Below are positions 1-5,837 of a DNA stretch of 6,600 bases, in pieces. Position numbers and translations under genes: made by a program. Numbering within the stretch: the first letter of the stretch is position 1; each line of letters begins with the position of its first letter. The stretch comes from Candidatus Heimdallarchaeota archaeon (GTDB lineage: Archaea > Asgardarchaeota > Heimdallarchaeia > Heimdallarchaeales > Kariarchaeaceae): contig JACZSS010000155.1 of the NCBI GenBank assembly GCA_022574115.1, forward strand, positions 1 through 6,600. The letters run 5' to 3'. The notes beneath the pieces are model-generated. The model was not told the DNA's origin, ran no database searches, and saw only the letters and a list, made by a program, of their open reading frames with translations.

Positions 1-2243
1 ACTGGTGAATCCAGGGGTATTAACTCAATAACTGGTGGTCCCGCATCAGAGTAATAAGTAAAAATTGTAGAATTGATCGCATTACCAACCTTATCATAGA
101 GTTCTATACTGAAGCTCACGTCCGTATCATTTAATGCTTCAGGGATATCTATTCGAAACTGATAGGCATACGGGATTTCGTATTCAAGTAAAGTTATTTC
201 AAATCGATCTAAAGTTCCTGTAAACATTTCTGTTTTATCTTCGATCAATAGCGTGAAATTTGTTGAATCAAAATCTTCCTCAATTAGACCCAATTCAAGC
301 AAATCGAGATCAATTCGTTTAACATCAGTTAAACGATCAAAAATCAAAAACTGGAGACCATCTTCTGTTAGTAGCCACATGCGTAGGTCAAACGAATTTT
401 GATGGGTGAAATCAATTCGCAGGTTAGCTAGTTGAACGTTTCCAAGTCGAGTAACACTTAGGTTATAGGTACTTTGTGCATTGTTTTGAATGAATGCAGG
501 GAGATCTGCTCGACTGAAAGTCTGGTCATAATTAGTTTGAACATTATTGTAATCAATTACGGAGATAGACGTTTGAACCCAATTAATGTTATCTTGAGAA
601 TATCTGCCGAAAGATAGAGTGTCATCAATTTCAGTAGTATCGGTTGCGTTAAATACAATTGTATTTCCGAAATTGGCACCTACAACAGAGTCAAAAACTA
701 TGTCAGCGTCCAAAATAATAGGACCTAATCCATCTGCATAATAAAACCATAAGGGAGTAGTCGCAGTGTTATTGAAGAAATCAGTCGATTCAATATAATA
801 ATAAATCGGAGTATCTTCACCTGCTGCTGGAAGGGTAACATTAAAGGTGATTGGAGTCACACCTTGCTCAGTATTGGTTAGATTTTGCATAGCCAATTCA
901 ATAAACGTTCCATCTTCAGTTTTAGAATAGTGAATTGAAGCGGATTGAATTCCTGCAAAGTCAGAGAATTGGACTTCTAGTGTTACCGTCTCGTTAAAAT
1001 TGGTTATATTGTTGAATACATTAGGACCTATAAATTGTAAATCTGTAACTTCAGGACCCACAGTATCTATAGTTATAGAACCTGGATCCACCGTAACATT
1101 TCTGCCATTAACTCCCCCTACCGTATCAATTGCAGTTATAATCATCTCAAATGTTGCTTCACCTTCACCAATATTACCAACCTGTGCTGAACCTTCAAAA
1201 TTTGCACTTATTGAACTAAGTGTAGGTGCCTTTGTCAATGGTAAGAGTGTCCAATTAGCTGAACCTACCGCTCTATATTCAGCATATACATTACCATTAG
1301 GCACGGTATCAATTCCGTCAATATCAGTTACTGTAACATTAACGAATATTGGATCTGATCCGGTAATAGATCTAGAGACTTCATTAATTGCGATCTCAGG
1401 ATCATTATCAAGTAAGTAAGTGAAGTCTGCAGTTCTTGTGGAATTATTATCATTGCTGAAAGCTTCAATGTAATAGGTGACAAAAGTAGGTTCGTTAGCT
1501 GCGGGAATGGACCCAACATATAAGTTAGCTGATTGAAATAAATCTGCATCGAGAGTGGGATATTTACTTCCATCATTACCCCCTGTTTCCCCTGTAGCGT
1601 TTGTTACTGCAGTAATATTTAACCCAAAGAACGTTTGATTATACGAAGTTGTTACGGGCTCTAGATCAATACTACCTAATGGATCACCCATTGTTTCCAC
1701 GGATGTCCAACCGCTATCAATTGCACTTTTTACCTCAATTGAGTAGTAGTTGACAAAACCCCTGTTACCTGCACTTATTGCATTTATTGTCAAAGAATCA
1801 AACGCTATGTTGTCTACAAAATATGTACCCACTCTAATCTCAGTTTCCATGTCGGTTCTAAATCCATTCGCAGGATCAAGATGAACTGTTTTATTAAAAT
1901 CATCAGCTTTTTCTTCGGATGGAGTACTAACCATATCCGTGGAGTTCAAAGAACCGCCAATTGTGGTATATCGATAATATAGCGTTGCATTCTGTAAACC
2001 AAATTCGTCATTTATATCAGCAGAAATTTCAACTGCTTGGGTTGGAGTTGGTTCCGTAATATCCTGAACAATATTAGTAATTGTTGGACCAAGAGTTTGG
2101 TTTGGTTCAATCGAGTCTAAACGAGTCTTTTCAATATCGAGGTCGGCTTGGAGAGCGACACCGAGGGTTAGTTGACTAATGACAAGAAGAGCTAGTAGAA
2201 TCCAGATTTTTTTTTCATTTAAGATTTCAAGAGATAATTTCAT
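1..2243 (-). CDS. Large secreted surface protein with Ig-like modules and a nested P-domain-like region (3' end outside window)
   Basis: An uninterrupted frame of 747 codons runs from ATG at 2243 off the left edge. This ATG is the first plausible start after an in-frame TAA 33 bp upstream. Residues 1-33 look like a signal peptide: two lysines (11-12), hydrophobic core IWILLALLVISQLTLGVA, then LQA. The rest is beta-rich, with recurring module openings of the form GP-x-I/V near residues 52, 281, 396, 507 and 735 and recurring module ends such as YYIEAFSNDNNST (257-269), YYIESTDFFNNTAT (482-495) and IELYDKVGNAINST (713-726). These resemble Ig-like/Big-type repeats of archaeal surface proteins. 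Residues about 580-687 resemble a proprotein-convertase P domain (HQNSFDLRMWLLTEDG, then NFTLLIEDKTEMFTGTLDRF). I count about 22 N-x-S/T sequons, which suggests heavy N-glycosylation outside the cell. No protease catalytic domain is visible in the part present. A C-terminal membrane anchor would be expected beyond the edge. The gene is monocistronic here. Upstream CATAAATT (2286-2279) is only a weak TATA candidate. The surface-protein call is confident; its function (adhesion, S-layer or other) is unknown. Confidence 0.82.
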   Translation of the reverse strand, partial: MKLSLEILNEKKIWILLALLVISQLTLGVALQADLDIEKTRLDSIEPNQTLGPTITNIVQDITEPTPTQAVEISADINDEFGLQNATLYYRYTTIGGSLNSTDMVSTPSEEKADDFNKTVHLDPANGFRTDMETEIRVGTYFVDNIAFDSLTINAISAGNRGFVNYYSIEVKSAIDSGWTSVETMGDPLGSIDLEPVTTSYNQTFFGLNITAVTNATGETGGNDGSKYPTLDADLFQSANLYVGSIPAANEPTFVTYYIEAFSNDNNSTRTADFTYLLDNDPEIAINEVSRSITGSDPIFVNVTVTDIDGIDTVPNGNVYAEYRAVGSANWTLLPLTKAPTLSSISANFEGSAQVGNIGEGEATFEMIITAIDTVGGVNGRNVTVDPGSITIDTVGPEVTDLQFIGPNVFNNITNFNETVTLEVQFSDFAGIQSASIHYSKTEDGTFIELAMQNLTNTEQGVTPITFNVTLPAAGEDTPIYYYIESTDFFNNTATTPLWFYYADGLGPIILDADIVFDSVVGANFGNTIVFNATDTTEIDDTLSFGRYSQDNINWVQTSISVIDYNNVQTNYDQTFSRADLPAFIQNNAQSTYNLSVTRLGNVQLANLRIDFTHQNSFDLRMWLLTEDGLQFLIFDRLTDVKRIDLDLLELGLIEEDFDSTNFTLLIEDKTEMFTGTLDRFEITLLEYEIPYAYQFRIDIPEALNDTDVSFSIELYDKVGNAINSTIFTYYSDAGPPVIELIPLDSP

Positions 2244-2463
2244 TATAACGAGTATCGAATCACTTTCTACCCATTAAGAATTTATGGAAAAAGAGGCGAT
2301 TTATTACCTCAAAAAATCCGGGGATCATACTCTTCAAACTCAACAGATGGATGTCCTAAATTGATTCAAGGTAAATTCAATAAGAAATTAACTAAAACGA
2401 AAGTACTTGATCAAATAACGCAAAGTCATTGACGAGTCATCTAAGTGATCGGAAATGTATTAG

Positions 2464-2793
2464 TGCGGATTTTTGCGTTTTTTGATTATATTAGATTGGA
2501 CGACATTTGGAGTTCCGTTAATTTCAAAGAATGGCACGATCTTTTTTAGAATACAAGCCACAGATGAGACTGTGATTACCAGTGAGTCAGAAATCTTTGT
2601 ACTTAATTATCATAATGCAAATCCATCAACTGATTCGCTTGTTCCATTAGTTGTTATTTTATCAATTGGAGCAATCTCCTTGGTTGGTCTTACATTTGTT
2701 GTACTGCGTCGGATGGGAAAGATACCCCAGAGCATTTTAGATCGGATGGGTAATTTCAGGGGGCGATTTTCTAGGAAAAAGGATACAAACTAA
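2464..2793 (+). pseudogene. Orphan C-terminal tail of a membrane-anchored surface protein (probable remnant)
   Basis: An open frame follows a TAG at 2461-2463, and the only early start is TTG at 2473 (106 codons). It lacks a signal peptide. Residues 9-46 read like the final strands of an Ig-like module (LDWTTFGVPL, then GTIFFRIQATDETVITSESE, then IFVLNY). Next come a short Asn/Ser linker (NPSTDS), one hydrophobic helix at about 56-78 (LVPLVVILSIGAISLVGLTF...), and a basic cytoplasmic tail with RR at 79-80 and RKK near the end. This is the normal C-terminal architecture of an archaeal surface protein without the extracellular part. I therefore infer a 3' remnant whose 5' portion was deleted. 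A genuine small tail-anchored protein started at TTG 2473 is the alternative. No convincing promoter is visible upstream, and the next gene to the left diverges from it. Confidence 0.55.
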
Positions 2794-2908
2794 GATTGAA
2801 AATTCAATTGTACCAAAGATATTTGGTGATTGGTTGATCATCAATCGATCGATCCCTAAAAACTTTATTAACTGTTTATCGCCATTGTACTAGCATATTA
2901 TCATAGTT

Positions 2909-3227
2909 TCACTTCCTCACATATTTTTCAAAATTTAAGAATGGATCTGTATCTAAAAAATTACTAAGATGTAGTGGATCAAGTTGAAATACTTTAGTCA
3001 TCTTGTCCTCTAAATACACTCCAAAAATCGACGGATCAGCCTTGGGAGTTTTCGCAACTATTGTATTAAAGAGAATTGATTATAAGTCACAATAAAGAAT
3101 TGGTTGGTCTTATCTCGAGCGATTTTGTCGGCTAATTCAGTCGCGTAAAGGTGTAGGAAGGTGATTGTGGCACCTCCAAGAGCAATATTGCATTTTCATT
3201 TGAGTCTAGTTTTTTGGATAATTCACA
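2909..3227 (-). pseudogene. Frameshifted gene remnant, possibly a Roadblock/LC7-domain protein
   Basis: No intact frame exists, but three consecutive minus-strand frames join into one protein-like sequence. The first segment (3227 to about 3189) ends SKKLDSNENA. The second (3195 to 3058) reads IALGGATITFLHLYATELAD, then KIARDKTNQFFIVTYNQFSL, and hits a TAG. The third (from 3067) reads NTIVAKTPKADPSIFGVYLE, then DKMTKVFQLDPLHLSNFLDT, and ends at TGA 2911-2909. The order is amphipathic helix, then strands NQFFIVTYN and NTIVAKT, then P-x-A-D-P-S-I-FGVYLED. That resembles the second half of Roadblock/LC7 domains, small scaffold/GTPase-regulator modules abundant in Asgard archaea. The N-terminal part is not recognisable. 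The two shifts, at about 3186-3191 and 3067-3070, are not at long homopolymers. A TATA-like element lies upstream on the same strand (3363-3350). I am fairly confident of a decayed gene and unsure of the family. Confidence 0.5.
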
Positions 3228-3349
3228 TTATCAGCTTGATAGATCTTAATTAAAAGCCATTACAACTGATGATGGTAAAATAGTACGAAAAGCAATTGAG
3301 TATAACTGCGGTTAAACGCAATTCGTTATCAAATCACCTCTAAACAGTG

Positions 3350-3363
3350 GTAATATATTTTGA
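3350..3363 (-). promoter_or_regulatory. Possible TATA element upstream of the decayed minus-strand gene
   Basis: The minus strand reads CAAAATATATTACC here, a reasonable archaeal TATA-like sequence just after the stop codon of the GH114-like gene. It could be the relic promoter of the frameshifted gene that follows. In AT-rich DNA such matches also arise by chance. Between it and the remnant (3228-3349) I see no open frame or other feature. Confidence 0.25.
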
Positions 3364-3365
3364 AT

Positions 3366-4343
3366 TTAGGTAATTCGGATCAAGCTTTTTCGCCTAAGTA
3401 TAATAGCAATCAGTATAAGAAAAGACAGACTACCCCCGTATAACGGAATAAAGGCATCTGGAGTTGCTTCATTCCCTTCAAATAATTGTTCTTGATCGAC
3501 CAATTCGTCAAGCTCGACAACGCCAACATAATGGAGATAACCCTTTGCTTTGGCTGAGTTCCTTGCAAAAATGATCAAATCCATATCGGTGGTATAATCA
3601 ACGGTTAATACAAGTTTTTGGTCTGAAACTAATTGATCAAGAAAAGCTTCACGCATTAGAATTTCACTATTTTGACGCTTTCCTTCATCGGGAATCACAT
3701 ACAAATCCTCAATTCCAATACCATCAATCGAACTCCGGTAACTCTTACTACTTAAAAGAGCTTCTCCATTCTGAGGGATTATCAAAAATGAACTTGAAAC
3801 TTGATTTTTCGCATACTCTGAAATGCTACCCACAAAATCCATCATGAGGTCTCCTGCATCCGACTTTGTATCTTCATAAAATTCATAACCATCAACAATA
3901 TCCAAATATAGGCCATCAAAACCTGCTTCAATTATTTTGTCAATGTAGTCGAAGATTATACTCTGCCAAGCTTCTTCCCAGTAATGAACTTTGTAATTAC
4001 CCTCCCAGTGTGGGTTCTCTCCATCCATCCATGACGGGGGATTCACAATCCAGTTGTCATCAAAGTAAGACCTATAATCCTCTGCTTCTCCAATTGAAAT
4101 ATAACTGACCACTAATTTTCCCGCCTCTCGGATTTGACTTATTTGATACTCCGTAAATGCCTCCTCGACTGTACCGTCCATTGAAAAGTCGATTACCACC
4201 AAATCTGCTTGAAATTTAATCAGCCTAGGGAGATCATAATTTTGGAGTTGATAAGCCCAACTTGTCACACCAGCAGGTTCTGCATTGCTAGGAACTAGTG
4301 TTAAGGTCAAGATCATAAATAACTGAATCCAATAGATCTTCAC
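3366..4343 (-). CDS. Secreted, membrane-anchored GH114-like putative glycosidase (TM1410/MJ1477 family)
   Basis: This intact gene encodes 325 residues and starts at GTG 4343; an in-frame TAG 27 bp upstream leaves no better start. Residues 1-21 form a signal peptide (KIYWIQLFMILTLTLVPSNA). The body is a TIM-barrel protein of the GH114-like family, known from endo-alpha-1,4-polygalactosaminidases and once misannotated as a secreted cysteinyl-tRNA synthetase. Signature segments are WAYQLQNYD (29-37), LVVIDFSMDGT (48-58), YISIGEAEDYR (81-91), NPHWEGNYKVHYW (110-122), GFDGLYLDIVDGYEF (141-155), IPQNGEALL (189-197) and GIGIEDLYV (208-216). The conserved acidic residues in GEAEDYR and LDIVD are the likely active-site region. 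By family it should hydrolyse a (possibly amino-sugar) polysaccharide, but the substrate is not predictable here. At 299-318 a hydrophobic helix (IPLYGGSLSFLILIAIILRR) followed by RRK gives a C-terminal anchor, so the enzyme should face outward from the membrane. Transcription is probably from the TATA element just upstream, giving a near-leaderless mRNA. The family assignment is strong; enzymatic activity is inferred. Confidence 0.88.
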   Translation of the reverse strand: MKIYWIQLFMILTLTLVPSNAEPAGVTSWAYQLQNYDLPRLIKFQADLVVIDFSMDGTVEEAFTEYQISQIREAGKLVVSYISIGEAEDYRSYFDDNWIVNPPSWMDGENPHWEGNYKVHYWEEAWQSIIFDYIDKIIEAGFDGLYLDIVDGYEFYEDTKSDAGDLMMDFVGSISEYAKNQVSSSFLIIPQNGEALLSSKSYRSSIDGIGIEDLYVIPDEGKRQNSEILMREAFLDQLVSDQKLVLTVDYTTDMDLIIFARNSAKAKGYLHYVGVVELDELVDQEQLFEGNEATPDAFIPLYGGSLSFLILIAIILRRKSLIRIT

Positions 4344-4366
4344 AGTCTTGTCAATCCAAAATCTTT

Positions 4367-4380
4367 CCTAAATATATATC
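4367..4380 (-). promoter_or_regulatory. TATA box of the GH114-like gene
   Basis: The minus strand reads GATATATATTTAGG, with its TATA centre near 4374. That is about 31 bp before the GTG at 4343. With the usual archaeal spacing of about 26 bp, transcription would start near 4348, leaving a leader of only a few bases. No Shine-Dalgarno sequence sits at normal distance from the start, which agrees with leaderless translation. Confidence 0.6.
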
Positions 4381-4455
4381 CTGTCAATCAATCGATCTAT
4401 CTTATTAATTGGAATAAATTAGTCTGAAAATTAGTGAAATTCTATTATTCTAGCC

Positions 4456-4463
4456 TTTAAATA
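4456..4463 (+). promoter_or_regulatory. TATA box of the sulfurtransferase gene
   Basis: TTTAAATA, preceded by AGCC, is centred near 4459-4460, about 25 bp before the ATG at 4485. This places the predicted transcription start at or right next to the start codon, so the mRNA is probably leaderless. No purine-rich ribosome binding site precedes the ATG at a useful distance (the sequence is GACAAGAGATTTCATCT). Confidence 0.6.
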
Positions 4464-4484
4464 GATCGACAAGAGATTTCATCT

Positions 4485-5342
4485 ATGTCTTACAAAAAAG
4501 ACGTATTGGTAGATGTCGATTTTTATCGTCAAAATAAAGATAACCCAACTTACAAGTTTATTGAAGTTAATGGTGACAATACATTGTTCGAGCAATCTCA
4601 TCCTCTTGGGACCTTCTCCCTGGATTGGGTCACGCAACTAAACGATCCGGTTCGTCGAACTATAATAGGAAGGGATGCTTTAGCCGAAAAACTCAGTGAA
4701 TTGGGAGTCACATCAGAATCAGAAATTATTCTCTACGGAGATAACGGCAACTGGTTTGCTGCTTTTGCTTATTGGATATTCAAACTATATGGTCATGAAA
4801 AAGTGAAAATACTAGACGGTGGTCGTAAATTACTTCAAACGTCAAAAATTGATTTCGTTTCAGACATACAACAAGCAGAGAAAACAAATTATACTTACCC
4901 TAGCTCTGGAAATCCAGATTTGCGGGCAAAAAGATCTGAAGTCTTAGGAAACCTGGGAAAGGTAGACTTAGTAGATGTTCGTTCTCCTGATGAATACACT
5001 GGTAAAATAATTGCACCCCCTGGGATGGATGAAACTGCTCAGAGAGGAGGTCACATCCCCACTGCCATAAATCAACCTTGGAGCGGTGTTATTAATGATG
5101 ACGGGACCTTCAAATCCTACGAAGATTTATCAAAAATTTACAATGACAAAGGAGTTTCCGGAGATCGACCAGTTATTGCCTATTGCAGAATAGGTGAACG
5201 CAGTAGCCATACTTGGTTTGTACTGAGAGAGTTATTGGGCTACGAAAATGTCAAAAACTACGATGGCTCATGGACGGAATATGGAAACTTGATCGACGTT
5301 CCCATCGCAAAAGGTCCAGAACCCGGTAATTTTGTCAATTAA
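4485..5342 (+). CDS. Two-domain rhodanese-type sulfurtransferase (thiosulfate / 3-mercaptopyruvate sulfurtransferase)
   Basis: The gene encodes 285 residues, the normal length for SseA-type tandem rhodaneses, with no signal peptide or membrane segment, so it is cytosolic. The N-terminal rhodanese domain (about 5-120) is structural; its degenerate loop LYGDNGNW (83-90) has Asp where a catalytic Cys would sit. It contains the typical VKILDGGRK (107-115). The C-terminal domain (about 145-275) has VDVRSPDEYTG (163-173), GGHIPTAINQPW (188-199), and the active loop YCRIGERSSHTWFVL (233-247) with Cys234 as the sulfane-sulfur carrier, then NYDGSWTEYG (258-267). The CRIGERS loop is common in archaeal and actinobacterial homologues annotated as thiosulfate sulfurtransferases. 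The loop alone does not decide between thiosulfate and 3-mercaptopyruvate as donor. Its role would be sulfur transfer, for example cyanide detoxification or supply of persulfide sulfur. It is divergent from the GH114-like gene with its own promoter and converges with an SDR pseudogene that overlaps its last 8 bases. All key residues are intact, so it should be active. Confidence 0.93.
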   Translation: MSYKKDVLVDVDFYRQNKDNPTYKFIEVNGDNTLFEQSHPLGTFSLDWVTQLNDPVRRTIIGRDALAEKLSELGVTSESEIILYGDNGNWFAAFAYWIFKLYGHEKVKILDGGRKLLQTSKIDFVSDIQQAEKTNYTYPSSGNPDLRAKRSEVLGNLGKVDLVDVRSPDEYTGKIIAPPGMDETAQRGGHIPTAINQPWSGVINDDGTFKSYEDLSKIYNDKGVSGDRPVIAYCRIGERSSHTWFVLRELLGYENVKNYDGSWTEYGNLIDVPIAKGPEPGNFVN

Positions 5343-5667
5343 TGCTTCTTCTGCAAAAATTATCACTTTTCGTATGAAGTAAAGCTAATATTGCTGCATT
5401 ATTTACTAAACCATAATAACCACCTGATTGTTACCCCAAATCAACTAGCCGTGAAATATCTTCTGGATCAGTGACCTCCATCCTAATACCTTCGATGTTG
5501 GGAATAACTGACAATTTATCAATGTCACTTTGTTTTTTACCAACTATATTAACCAAAAAAAAAATCGAATCAGCTAAATATTCACATATCTTTCGTCCGA
5601 TCTCACAGCTAGCTCCCGTTACGAATGTATTCTCGGGCTGCGTATGTCTCGATAATGAAGAACCCAC
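5335..5667 (-). pseudogene. Truncated short-chain dehydrogenase/reductase (SDR) pseudogene
   Basis: The frame opens at GTG 5667 and reads 78 residues with a clear SDR N-terminus: TFVTGASCEIGRKICEYLA (14-32) is the nucleotide-binding beta1-turn-alpha1, and GIRMEVTDPEDISRLVD (60-76) matches the usual D-V-T-D-P-E-D-I region. A TAA at 5433-5431 interrupts it. The same frame then continues with GGYYGLVNNAAI (82-93), the conserved LVNNAG strand, and on to NFCRRSIN before a TGA at 5337-5335. Homology thus spans the stop, which shows a nonsense mutation, not a natural end. The remaining roughly 130-150 residues of an SDR, including the catalytic Y-x-x-x-K, are missing. Other damage is visible: TGASSGIG has become TGASCEIG (the second Gly is Glu) and NNAG has become NNAA. 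A run of ten A at 5555-5564 lies inside it. The 3' end overlaps the sulfurtransferase stop codon by 8 bases. Original substrate specificity cannot be read from what is left. Confidence 0.8.
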
Positions 5668-5788
5668 ATGAACCTGTTGAAGAAATTACGAAGAGTGTAC
5701 AAATTTAGCATACTTCATGAAAAGAGACAAAAGGAGTATCGACGTCAAATTCAGTAGACTGAAACAATTTTACGAAATCTTCCCGACA

Positions 5789-5802
5789 CTTTTATTTGTA
5801 AA
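5789..5802 (+). promoter_or_regulatory. Possible TATA element of the right-edge gene
   Basis: CTTTTATTTGTAAA lies about 42 bp before the ATG at 5838. With archaeal spacing it would give a leader of about 16 bases. The match is weaker than the two promoters between 4344 and 4484. The rest of the 5668-5837 gap shows no other feature I can support. Confidence 0.3.
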
Positions 5803-5837
5803 TCCAAAATTACGATATCACATATCAGTTGATCAAA

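Noticed and set aside
1000..1419. Plus-strand open frame of 139 codons
   Set aside because: It lies wholly antisense to the large surface protein, whose frame is continuous with coherent domain repeats. The composition is low-complexity Thr/Ser/Pro/Ile, typical of the reverse strand of a beta-rich gene.
1328..1576. Minus-strand 82-codon frame
   Set aside because: It is another frame of the large surface-protein gene on the same strand, with no recognisable protein features.
2794..2908. Possible hairpin around GATTGGTTGATCATCAATC (2828-2846) as a terminator
   Set aside because: The stem is only about five pairs with imperfect continuation and no T-run follows.
3866..4108. Plus-strand 80-codon frame
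   Set aside because: It is antisense to the best-conserved part of the GH114-like gene and rich in His/Gln/Ser without structure.
2841..4397. Shared TCAATCGATC at 2841-2850 and 4388-4397 as a possible regulatory repeat
   Set aside because: Only ten bases match and the flanks differ; in AT-rich DNA with many GATC steps this is not beyond chance.
5555..5564. Run of ten A as a terminator (T-run) for the minus strand
   Set aside because: It sits inside the SDR coding homology and encodes part of IFFL in frame, so it is more simply a coding homopolymer.
5471..5671. Plus-strand 66-codon frame
   Set aside because: It is antisense to the SDR pseudogene, whose homology is clear on the other strand.
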